Source: JAICUF01 sp038250675
GTDB taxonomy: Bacteria; Gemmatimonadota; Gemmatimonadetes; Gemmatimonadales; GWC2-71-9
Assembly: GCA_038250675.1 (NCBI GenBank)
Contig: JBBSCB010000051.1
Coordinates: 1-15,981 of the forward strand
Direction of reading: 5' to 3'
Length of the DNA: 15,981 nt
Shown here: piece after piece, positions 8,316 to 15,601 of the stretch
Layout of the letters: each line of letters opens with the position of its first letter
Numbering within the stretch: the first letter of the stretch is position 1
The notes under the pieces: generated by a model
What the model was told of the DNA's origin: nothing
Databases searched by the model: none
The model's input: only the letters and a program-made list of their open reading frames with translations
Position numbers and translations under genes: made by a program

Positions 8316-9377
8316 CTAGACCGTCTCCTCGCTACCCGCCGTGATCCGCATGGCGGGCGGCTGGCCCGGCTTGACGACATGCAGGTCGCCATCGGCGTCG
8401 TCGAACGTCATGCCGAAGTTCAGCTGTTCGCGCTGCAGCAGCTCCGCGATCTCCTGGAGCGCCTTCTCGCCCACATTCTTGACCTTGAGCAGGTCTTCCT
8501 CGGTGAACTCGACCAGGTCCTTCAGGGTCCGGATATTCGAGTTCTTGAGTGAGTTGAGCGAGCGCACCGATAGCGCCGGCTGGAAATCATCGATCAGGCG
8601 CGACAGACGCACGCGCAGGTCGGCGCCGGCGGTCTCATCCGCACCGCTCTGATCCCGCATCGACGGCACCTGGCCAAACTCGACGAAGAACCGGAAATGC
8701 TCCTGCGCCAGTGCCGCCGCGTAGGCGATGGCATCTTCCGGCGAAATGGTGCCGTTGGTCTCGATCGACACGGTCAGCCGATCGTAGTCGGTGCGCTGGC
8801 CAACGCGGGTCTCGGCCACCGTGAAGTTGGCGCGGCGGACCGGATTGTAGATGGCGTCGATGCGCACGAGGTCCACCGGCAACGACCGGTCGGCCGGATG
8901 CAGCTCCGACTCCACATAGCCGCGGCCCTTGTTGACGTACAGCTCCATGCTCACGTCGCGGTCGTCCTGCAGCGTGAACAGCAGGTGGTCCGGGTTGACG
9001 ACCCGAACCGAGCCATGCTCCTGGATGTCGCGGGCGTACACCGGCCCGGCCCCGTCGCGCTTGATGTGGAGGATCGCCTCGTCCACCTCGGGATCGAGCA
9101 CGAGCGTGAGCGACTTGAGCCGCTGCACGATCTGGTGCACGTCCTCGAGCACGCCCAGCACCGTCTGATGCTCGTGGACCACGCCGTCGAGGCGGAAGCC
9201 CCAGACGGCGGTGCCCCGGAGCGACGACAGCAGCAGCCGCCGCAGCGAGTTCCCAAGGGTATAGCCAAACCCGCGCTCCAGCGGCTGCAGGCGGAACTCG
9301 GCCGCGTTGGGATTGTCGTCCCGCTTCGTCATCTCGACGAGGTGCGGGCGGACCAGGCCAGTCAGATCAATACTCAT
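8316..9377 (-). CDS. rpoA: DNA-directed RNA polymerase, alpha subunit
   Basis: The 353-residue alpha subunit dimerises to nucleate assembly of RNA polymerase. The N-terminal domain (about 1-235) includes LERGFGYTLGNSLRRLLLSS (33-52) and NKGRGYVE. The C-terminal domain (about 262-326) has LSVRSLNSLKNSNI with Arg272 aligned to the UP-element-contacting arginine, then LLKVKNVGEKALQEI. After the usual end near GMTF a further 27 or so residues follow, ending in an acidic GSEETV, making it longer than the 329-residue E. coli protein. The ATG at 9377 gives the expected MSIDLTGLVRP. An alternative GTG at 9383 would overlap the rpsD stop as GTGA and add two residues. Confidence 0.98.
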   Translation of the reverse strand: MSIDLTGLVRPHLVEMTKRDDNPNAAEFRLQPLERGFGYTLGNSLRRLLLSSLRGTAVWGFRLDGVVHEHQTVLGVLEDVHQIVQRLKSLTLVLDPEVDEAILHIKRDGAGPVYARDIQEHGSVRVVNPDHLLFTLQDDRDVSMELYVNKGRGYVESELHPADRSLPVDLVRIDAIYNPVRRANFTVAETRVGQRTDYDRLTVSIETNGTISPEDAIAYAAALAQEHFRFFVEFGQVPSMRDQSGADETAGADLRVRLSRLIDDFQPALSVRSLNSLKNSNIRTLKDLVEFTEEDLLKVKNVGEKALQEIAELLQREQLNFGMTFDDADGDLHVVKPGQPPAMRITAGSEETV

Positions 9378-9379
9378 GG

Positions 9380-10018
<639 letters not shown>

Positions 10019-10021
10019 GAC

Positions 10022-10444
10022 TCAGACCCGCCGCTTCTTCGGGGGACGGCACCCGTTATGGGGAATCGGCGTGACGTCGCGGATGGACACCACCCGTAGC
10101 CCGACCGAGGCGAGCGCCTGAATGGCCGACTCGCGGCCGCTGCCGGGGCCCTGCACCCGCACATGCACGCGACGCAGTCCGAGGTTCATCGCTTCCCGGC
10201 CGCAGTTTTCGGCGGCGACGGTGGCCGCGAACGGCGTGGACTTCTTGGAGCCCTTGAAGCCCGCCTTGCCTGCGGTGCCCCAGGCGAGGGCGTTGCCCCG
10301 CATGTCGGTGATCGTGATCAGCACGTTGTTGAACGTGGCGCTGATGTGCGCGATCCCCTCGGACTCGACGACCTTCTTGGAGCGCTTCGCCGCCGGCCTG
10401 GCCGTCGGCGCCGCGGTCGCGGATTCTGGAGTCGGACTCGTCAT
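10022..10444 (-). CDS. rpsK: 30S ribosomal protein S11
   Basis: A 140-residue S11 of the small-subunit platform, where it helps form the mRNA exit region. Family motifs include GIAHISATFNNVLITITD (30-47), GNALAWGTAGKAGFKGSKKS and the C-terminal DVTPIPHNGCRPPKKRRV. The first 20 or so residues are an Ala/Pro/Thr-rich extension in place of the usual short lysine-rich start, making it about 11 residues longer than E. coli S11. The ATG directly follows the rpsM stop (TAAATG). Confidence 0.98.
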   Translation of the reverse strand: MTSPTPESATAAPTARPAAKRSKKVVESEGIAHISATFNNVLITITDMRGNALAWGTAGKAGFKGSKKSTPFAATVAAENCGREAMNLGLRRVHVRVQGPGSGRESAIQALASVGLRVVSIRDVTPIPHNGCRPPKKRRV

Positions 10445-10825
10445 TTACTTCTTCGTCACTTTCTTCTTGCCCGCGATGGCGCGGCGCGGCCCCTTCTTGG
10501 TGCGCGCGTTCGTATGCGTCCGCTGACCGCGAACCGGCAGGCCCCGGCGATGCCGGATCCCGCGATAGCTGCCGATATCCATCAGGCGCTTGATGTTCAT
10601 GGCGACTTCGGTGCGAAGCGCGCCTTCCACTTTCACCGACCGCTCGATAATCTGACGCAGCCGCGCGACCTCGGTGTCCGACAGATCGCGGACGCGGGTG
10701 TCGACGTTGACGCCGGTTTCACTGAGGATGCGGGCGCTGGTGGGACGGCCGATGCCGTAGATGTACGTGAGCGCCACTTCGACGCGCTTCTCGCGCGGAA
10801 GGTCCACCCCTGCGATGCGTGCCAT
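10445..10825 (-). CDS. rpsM: 30S ribosomal protein S13
   Basis: A 126-residue S13 of the small-subunit head, which contacts the P-site tRNA and forms bridges to the large subunit. It has the standard start MARIAGVDLPREKRVEVALT, the helix-two-turn-helix IYGIGRPTSARIL (22-34), and SYRGIRHRRGLPVRGQRTHTN. A lysine-rich tail ends in KKVTKK. Only two bases separate it from rpmJ, leaving no room for a separate leader. Confidence 0.98.
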   Translation of the reverse strand: MARIAGVDLPREKRVEVALTYIYGIGRPTSARILSETGVNVDTRVRDLSDTEVARLRQIIERSVKVEGALRTEVAMNIKRLMDIGSYRGIRHRRGLPVRGQRTHTNARTKKGPRRAIAGKKKVTKK

Positions 10826-10827
10826 GA

Positions 10828-10944
10828 TCAGCCCTGCCGCTGCTTGTGCTTGGGATTGCGCTTGCAGATGATCCGCGTGACGCCCTGCCGCTTGACCACC
10901 TTGCAGTGCTCACAAATCGGCTTCACACTTGAACGAACCTTCAC
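10828..10944 (-). CDS. rpmJ: 50S ribosomal protein L36
   Basis: A 38-residue L36, too short for most ORF calls. It starts with GTG and reads MKVRSSVKPICEHC, then VVKRQGVTRIIC and NPKHKQRQG. Cys11, Cys14, Cys27 and His33 form the expected zinc site, so this is the C+ form. A GGGAG ribosome site lies six bases upstream of the GTG. It is the first gene of the alpha operon here, about 31 bases from the predicted transcription start. Confidence 0.96.
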   Translation of the reverse strand: MKVRSSVKPICEHCKVVKRQGVTRIICKRNPKHKQRQG

Positions 10945-10950
10945 ACGTGT

Positions 10951-10955
10951 CTCCC
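10951..10955 (-). promoter_or_regulatory. rpmJ ribosome binding site
   Basis: GGGAG on the minus strand lies six bases before the GTG at 10944 and fixes that as the rpmJ start. Confidence 0.7.
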
Positions 10956-10980
10956 GGGCCAGTTTAGGGTCTAGCTTTAC

Positions 10981-11009
10981 AATATAGACGGCGCCCGGAA
11001 GTCACGCAA
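10981..11009 (-). promoter_or_regulatory. Promoter of the alpha operon
   Basis: On the minus strand, TTGCGT (11009-11004) is followed after exactly 17 bases by TATATT (10986-10981), five of six matches to a -10 box. Transcription would start near 10975, about 31 bases before the rpmJ start. The promoter sits in the only gap (10945-11025) between the pyrF operon and the alpha operon. No T-tailed hairpin is seen in this gap, so readthrough from upstream is also possible. Confidence 0.65.
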
Positions 11010-11025
11010 GGCACGACGGTTGGGT

Positions 11026-11448
11026 CTACTCCACCACCCGCAACTCGGCCAGTTCCCAGCGCGCCCCGACCCGCCGATACCCCAACAGCAGCCGCGCCGA
11101 TCGGACCTCCTGGGTCCCCGCCGGCCGGTAGTGCCGCACCAGCTCCACGTACCCGCGGCCCGGCTCGATTGCGCGGGCCGCCACCAGCCGCACCGCAACC
11201 TCGGTCGTGCCGGCCAGATACTCCTTCAGCAGGGCAGTCGCCTGCGCCCGGTCGACCGGGGATGCGGGATCCGCCGCCGGAAGCTGGATCAGCAGGCGGC
11301 CGCCCGCGGCCACCAGTCGCGCGGCGTCGTGGGCCAGCCAGGCCTGACGGACCCGCTCCCCCGCCGCCTGCAGCTCCGGCACCTGGGCGGCGGCGGGCGC
11401 CGCCGCCACCGTCGCCACCAGGACCCAGCCCGCGATCAGCCGACGCAT
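11026..11448 (-). CDS. Small secreted protein, NTF2-like (SnoaL/DUF4783-like), function unknown
   Basis: This 140-residue protein starts with a clear Sec signal peptide: MRR, then a hydrophobic stretch, then an AAAQ-type cleavage site near residue 22. The mature part has an N-terminal helix (VRQAWLAHDAARLVA), a central region, and a sheet-rich end with YVELVRHYRP and LLLGYRRVGARWELAELRVVE. That order is typical of NTF2-like fold proteins. I recognise no catalytic motif. It overlaps the 3' end of pyrF by 13 bases and is the last gene of the smpB-amidase-lipoprotein-pyrD-pyrF operon. It probably acts in the periplasm, perhaps with the envelope proteins encoded upstream. The fold assignment is by pattern only. 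Confidence 0.8.
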   Translation of the reverse strand: MRRLIAGWVLVATVAAAPAAAQVPELQAAGERVRQAWLAHDAARLVAAGGRLLIQLPAADPASPVDRAQATALLKEYLAGTTEVAVRLVAARAIEPGRGYVELVRHYRPAGTQEVRSARLLLGYRRVGARWELAELRVVE

Positions 11449-12122
11449 GCGGCCGCCAGCAGTTCGTCGAGGACCGCCAGAGGATCGGGCGCCTCGCTCA
11501 GGGCCCGTCCCACCACCAGATGCGTCGCCCCGGCCGCGATGGCCGCCGCCGGCGTGGCGGTCCGTCGCTGGTCGTCCGCGGCGCCGCCGGCCCGGCGGAT
11601 CCCCGGCACCACGATCCGCGCCGCCGGGCCCAGCCGCGTCCGCATCGCCGCCGTCTCATGCGGTGAGCAGACGATACCGGCCAGTCCGGCGTCCGCCGCG
11701 AGGCCGGCGAGCCGTTCGACCTCCGCACCAACATGGGCTGCCTCGCGCCCCAGCGCCCGCCCGAAGGACGCATCGTCGTGCGACGTCAGCACGGTTACGC
11801 CCACCAGTGCCAGTTCGGACCCCGCCCCGGCCTGCGCTGCGGCCAACATGTCTGCCCCGCCGAGCGTGTGCACGGTCGCCATCGCCGCGCCGATCTCCCG
11901 CGCCGCAGCGACGGCACCACGCACGGTATTCGGAATGTCGTGCCACTTGAGATCGAGAAAGACCTGCAGCCCGCGCGCGCGCAGCGCCGCGACCAGCCCG
12001 GGTCCCTCCCGCGTCATGAGGACCGAGCCCACCTTGACCCAACGCAGCGCGGGAAGCTGCGCCACGAGCGCGAGCGCGTCGGCACCCGTCGCGTGGTCGA
12101 GGGCCAGCACGATTTCAGCCAC
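11436..12122 (-). CDS. pyrF: Orotidine 5'-phosphate decarboxylase
   Basis: PyrF decarboxylates OMP to UMP, the last step of de novo pyrimidine synthesis. The 228-residue protein has the family's signature loop DLKWHDIPNT at 57-66, with Lys59 and Asp62 as catalytic residues, plus Asp9 in LALDH and Lys30. Near the end VVGRAL carries the phosphate-binding arginine. The frame extends upstream to 12260, but the added residues do not resemble the family. The GTG at 12122 is preceded by GGAGG at a six-base spacing and gives the normal start VAEIVLALDHATG. It overlaps the pyrD stop as GTGGCTGA (8 bases), so translation is likely coupled to pyrD. Confidence 0.95.
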   Translation of the reverse strand: MAEIVLALDHATGADALALVAQLPALRWVKVGSVLMTREGPGLVAALRARGLQVFLDLKWHDIPNTVRGAVAAAREIGAAMATVHTLGGADMLAAAQAGAGSELALVGVTVLTSHDDASFGRALGREAAHVGAEVERLAGLAADAGLAGIVCSPHETAAMRTRLGPAARIVVPGIRRAGGAADDQRRTATPAAAIAAGATHLVVGRALSEAPDPLAVLDELLAAACVG

Positions 12123-12990
12123 GGTTGGCCTCCAGGTCCCTGACGACCCGCTCGGGGAGGCGGGGATCGGCGAGGGCGGCCGTGCCGATCGCCACCAACG
12201 ACGCGCCGGCGCGGAGATACTGCCGCGCATCGCCGGCCGAGCGGATGCCGCCGACGCCAATCACCGGCAAGCCGCTCGCTTCGAGCACGCGCGCCGTGGC
12301 CAGAACGCCCACCGGCAGCAGGGCCGGACCGCTGAGTCCTCCGTTGCCCTGCCCCAGACGGGTTCCCTTGCCTGAGGCGTCGTCATAGAGCAACCCCGGC
12401 ATCGTATTGATGACCGACACGCCGTCGGCACCCGCGTCCCGCGCCGAGCGCGCGGCCGCGGCGATATCGGGCAATGCGGGCGAGAGCTTCACGATCAGCG
12501 GGATCGTCGTGGCGCGGCGGCACGATCCGACGACGGCGCTGATGCAGGCCGGATCGGCGCCGAATTCCAGTCCGCCCGCTTCGCTGTTGGGACACGACAG
12601 GTTGAGCTCGAACGCCGTGATGCCGGCGCATTCGCCCAGTTCGGCGATCACCCGTCCGTACTCGGCGACCTCGAAGCCCACGACGTTCACGATCAGTCGG
12701 GTCGCTCCCAACCGATTCGCCAGCCAGGGGAGCTCCCGCGCCCGTACCTGTGCGACCCCCGGATTGGCCAGCCCGACTGAATTCAGCATGCCGCCGGCGA
12801 ACTCGGCCACGCGCGGCGGACGGTTGCCGCGACGCGGCTGCAGCGAGACGGCCTTGGTCACGAGGCCGCCCAGCCGATCGAGATCCATCACGCCGTCGAG
12901 CTCCCGCCCAAAGCCCGCGGTGCCGGCGGCCAGCATGACCGGGTTCCGGAATCGCCGGCCGAAGACATCGCGTCCGAGGTCCACGGTCAC
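12115..12990 (-). CDS. pyrD: Dihydroorotate dehydrogenase, class 1B catalytic subunit
   Basis: PyrD oxidises dihydroorotate to orotate with FMN. The 291-residue protein has NSVGLANPG (70-78), the active-site motif NLSCPN with Cys133 as catalytic base, Lys46, IVKLSP (166-171), VSVINT and the FMN-phosphate region GVGGIRSAGDA...GASLVAIGTA. Cysteine rather than serine as base, and the sequence after NLSCPN, place it in class 1B, which normally pairs with the iron-sulfur/FAD subunit PyrK to use NAD+. No pyrK is in the window. The GTG at 12990 shares one base with the upstream stop (TAGTG) and has only a weak ribosome site, so coupling is likely; a GTG at 12984 is an alternative. Confidence 0.95.
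   Translation of the reverse strand: MTVDLGRDVFGRRFRNPVMLAAGTAGFGRELDGVMDLDRLGGLVTKAVSLQPRRGNRPPRVAEFAGGMLNSVGLANPGVAQVRARELPWLANRLGATRLIVNVVGFEVAEYGRVIAELGECAGITAFELNLSCPNSEAGGLEFGADPACISAVVGSCRRATTIPLIVKLSPALPDIAAAARSARDAGADGVSVINTMPGLLYDDASGKGTRLGQGNGGLSGPALLPVGVLATARVLEASGLPVIGVGGIRSAGDARQYLRAGASLVAIGTAALADPRLPERVVRDLEANRG
12129..12133 (-). promoter_or_regulatory. pyrF ribosome binding site inside pyrD
   Basis: GGAGG on the minus strand lies six bases before the GTG at 12122. It decides the pyrF start against the longer frame that opens at 12260. Confidence 0.75.
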
Positions 12991-14387
12991 TATCGCAATT
13001 CGTTTGGTGTCTGGGTACCGGGCCGCCGGACGCCCGGCTGGCTGGGCGTGGCCGGGCTGGCTGCGGGCTGGGCGCGCTCCATGGCGCGGCTCGTGGCGAA
13101 GGCGCTCAGAGAATCCTCCAGCGACTGGAGCCGGGGGTCGCTTTCACCGCGCAGCGCGGCGTAGTAGGGACTCGCGGGATAGCGCGCCGCGAGCTCCCCG
13201 CCGAGGTCGGGAACGTCCGCCGGGCGGACGTCATGCAGCGCGAGCAGCGCCTTGGGCGCGTAGGGCGATGCGGGCCATTGATCGACGATGCGGTGGAACA
13301 GCGCCGCCGCCAGGCGGGCGCTGTGGAGGCCGTCGCGTGCGGCTTCGGCGGCGAGGAACAGCGCCATGTCTGCTTCGGGCGCCTTGATCGCCGCCGAATC
13401 GGCCGCCGCGCGCACCCGGACGGCGGCATCGTAGAGCGGGACGGCCTCGAAGGCCGCGCGGGTCACGTCGCGCAACGCGGCGAGCGTGTCCAGCACTGGC
13501 GCCAGATCGGCGGCGGCAACGACCCGCCCGAGCGCGAGCTTCACGCGGAGCAGCCGTGCGGCCCCGGCGGGCTCGGACGCGCCACCGACGGCGCCGGCCT
13601 GCCCCAGCCGCGCGTCGCCGCGGGCCGAATCAAGCGCCATCAGCCGTACGCCGTCGGCCGCGAGCCAGCGCGCCTGCTCCGCGAGGGGAACGCCGGGCAT
13701 CTGCAGCAGCCGATCGACCATCGCGGACGCAGCGGCGGGATCGCGACGCCCGGCGACGCTGAGCAGCGAGTCCCACGGCGCGCTTGTGTCCGCCCGCGCG
13801 ACGGCCGAATCCGCCATGACCCATGCCGAGTCGAGCTGACCGGCGCCCGCCAGTGCCACCATCCGCTCTGACGGGGCCCGCGGGTCGTCGACTCGTGCCA
13901 GCGCGTCGAGGGCCTCCGGAAAGCGTCCCGCCATGCGGAGTGCGTGCGCATACTGGAAGCGCGCTTCGCGGCGGGTCTCGAGTGTCCGCGCGTTGGCCAG
14001 CCGGCCGAAGGCGTCCGCGGCGGCGGCAATGTTCCCGCCGGCCGCGTAGCACCGCGCCAGCTCGAACGTGGCGGTTTCGAGCGCGGCGGAGTCGGGCGCA
14101 AACGGCAGCGCCGCTTCGAGCACGGGAATCGCCTCGGGGCACTGGCCCAGGCGTGCCATCGCGCGGCCGCGCAATAGCTCGACCTGGGGCACATACTCAC
14201 TCGCGGGATGCCGCGCCACGACCGAGTCGGCCTTCACGATCACCTGGCTCCAGTAGTTGGTCGCCTCGATCGTACGCCCATCGCGGTCAGCTTTTTCGGC
14301 CGATCGGGTCAGCCGCTTGGCGTTGTAGACGCCATTGTAGTAGACGCATCCGCTAAGGAGGACGACAGCGCCGAGTGCGCGCCTCAT
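12990..14387 (-). CDS. TPR-repeat outer-membrane lipoprotein, function unknown
   Basis: This 465-residue protein begins with a lipoprotein signal: MRR, a hydrophobic run, then LSGC with Cys14 as the lipidation site. Residue +2 is Val, not Asp, which in Lol-containing bacteria favours the outer membrane. Right after the cysteine comes YYNGVYNAKR, a pattern I associate with TPR lipoproteins of envelope machineries. Alanine-rich helical pairs of TPR type fill the rest, for example around 44-110, 120-200 and 365-430 (PASEYVPQVELLRGRAMARLG; WPASPYAPKALLALHDV; YPASPYYAALRG). The last 40 residues are Pro/Ala/Thr/Gln-rich and look disordered. It overlaps the amidase gene by ATGA, which suggests coordinated synthesis. 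A scaffold or regulator role in peptidoglycan remodelling is plausible but inferred. Confidence 0.85.
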   Translation of the reverse strand: MRRALGAVVLLSGCVYYNGVYNAKRLTRSAEKADRDGRTIEATNYWSQVIVKADSVVARHPASEYVPQVELLRGRAMARLGQCPEAIPVLEAALPFAPDSAALETATFELARCYAAGGNIAAAADAFGRLANARTLETRREARFQYAHALRMAGRFPEALDALARVDDPRAPSERMVALAGAGQLDSAWVMADSAVARADTSAPWDSLLSVAGRRDPAAASAMVDRLLQMPGVPLAEQARWLAADGVRLMALDSARGDARLGQAGAVGGASEPAGAARLLRVKLALGRVVAAADLAPVLDTLAALRDVTRAAFEAVPLYDAAVRVRAAADSAAIKAPEADMALFLAAEAARDGLHSARLAAALFHRIVDQWPASPYAPKALLALHDVRPADVPDLGGELAARYPASPYYAALRGESDPRLQSLEDSLSAFATSRAMERAQPAASPATPSQPGVRRPGTQTPNELR

Positions 14388-15601
14388 CGCCGCGTCCCTG
14401 GGACGCCGGACGTGTCGGTGCGCCGCTCGTATTCCCGGAGATACTCCACCACAGCATCCGCCAGCGCTGAGGCAAGCGCCTTTTGACTGGAGACCTTGGT
14501 GAGCAGCGCGCCATCGGCAGGGTTGGTGCTGTACCCCAGCTCCGCCAGCACCGCCGGGCGCCGCGCAGTCGTCAGCACCATGAATCCGGCCTGCTTGACG
14601 CCGCGGTTGGTGCCGGCGTGGACCTGCTCCAGATTGTCCTGCACCGCTTCGGCCAGCTGCGCGGATTCGCGCAGATGTTCGTTGAGCTGCAAGTCCTTCA
14701 GGATGTAGTCGAGCCCGCCGGCCGGACCGGTTTCGGCCGGGGCCGCCTCGAAGCGGACGGCCTCATTCTCCATGCGCGCCACGCGTCGCGCGTCTTCGGT
14801 CTTGGCCTCGGCCAGGAAGTAGGTCTCGAAGCCGCGAGCGGCGGTGTAGCCGGGGCGCTTGGGCAGCGAGTTGATGTGGATGCTGAGGAACAGGTCGCAA
14901 CCGTCGCTGCAGTACGCGCCGCGGTCACCCAGCGCGATCAGCGTGTCGGTGGACCGCGTCATTCGGACGGACACGCCGCGGCGGCGCAGCTCGTCGCGCA
15001 CCAGCAGGCCAATCTGGAGCGTCACGTCCTTTTCGTGAATGCCGTGCGGAAAGAACAGCCCCGGATTGCCGGGATCCACGCCGCCGTGGCCCGGGTCGAT
15101 CGTGACGAGGTGACCGGGCCGGATGCCGGACGGCAGCCGCGGCGTCGGGTCGGCCATGACCACGGCCGCGGGCGCGTCGGCAACGGGCGGCGCCGGCGGC
15201 CGGGCACCAGCCTCCACCAGCCAGCCGCGGCCTGCGTCGTAGCTGTAGCGTTGACCAAAGAGGCGCGGCAGCAACTCGGCCACCACCTGGAGCGGCAGGT
15301 AGAGGGTATCGTGAGTGAGCGTCACCGTGCCGGCCAGCGGCTGCACGTGGTTGTCATAGACGTAGAACGGCGCGCCGATCAGGAAGCGGAACGGCTGGCG
15401 CGCGATCGTGATTTCCGCCCAGGACCCGGAGATGCGCGTCGTGCCGCCCAGCGCGGCGACCAGCGGGGAGGCGGGGAGCGTGGCCGCGCCGGATGCGTCC
15501 GTGCGGACCGGTATGGTCTGCATGCCGCGGGGCGTCGTGACGGTGATGGACGACGGCGTGCCCGTCAGCACCGCGCCGGCCACGAGCAGAGCGGCGATCA
15601 T
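14384..15601 (-). CDS. N-acetylmuramoyl-L-alanine amidase (Amidase_3), secreted
   Basis: This 405-residue zinc hydrolase should cut the amide bond between MurNAc and the peptide stem during septum splitting or wall turnover. The catalytic Amidase_3 domain spans about 163-392. Zinc ligands are His172 in DPGHGG, Glu190 in HEKDV and His242 in SIHINS; Glu354 in AELGYSTN is the catalytic glutamate. The N-terminal half (about 20-130) has YLPLQVVAELL (101-111), resembling the copper-amine-oxidase-N/stalk-type modules that precede wall hydrolases, rather than a clear AMIN domain. A Pro/Ala-rich linker (133-155) joins the two. The first 15 residues are hydrophobic but lack an N-terminal positive charge, so the export signal is unusual or the start is wrong; no better in-frame start was found. 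It overlaps smpB and the lipoprotein gene by four bases each. Confidence 0.93.
   Translation of the reverse strand: MIAALLVAGAVLTGTPSSITVTTPRGMQTIPVRTDASGAATLPASPLVAALGGTTRISGSWAEITIARQPFRFLIGAPFYVYDNHVQPLAGTVTLTHDTLYLPLQVVAELLPRLFGQRYSYDAGRGWLVEAGARPPAPPVADAPAAVVMADPTPRLPSGIRPGHLVTIDPGHGGVDPGNPGLFFPHGIHEKDVTLQIGLLVRDELRRRGVSVRMTRSTDTLIALGDRGAYCSDGCDLFLSIHINSLPKRPGYTAARGFETYFLAEAKTEDARRVARMENEAVRFEAAPAETGPAGGLDYILKDLQLNEHLRESAQLAEAVQDNLEQVHAGTNRGVKQAGFMVLTTARRPAVLAELGYSTNPADGALLTKVSSQKALASALADAVVEYLREYERRTDTSGVPGTRR

Noticed and set aside
10945..11025. Possible terminator for the pyrF operon
   Set aside because: GC-rich partial inverted repeats are present, but there is no stable stem followed by a T run, so I did not call it.
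10966..11030. TAGACCC repeated near the end of the NTF2-like gene and again in the rpmJ leader
   Set aside because: Two copies of seven bases in 65 are not strong enough to call an operator; one copy includes a stop codon, so it may be coincidence.
12123..12260. N-terminal extension of pyrF by 46 codons
   Set aside because: The added sequence is the out-of-frame reading of pyrD. The GTG at 12122 has a good ribosome site and the family's normal N-terminus.
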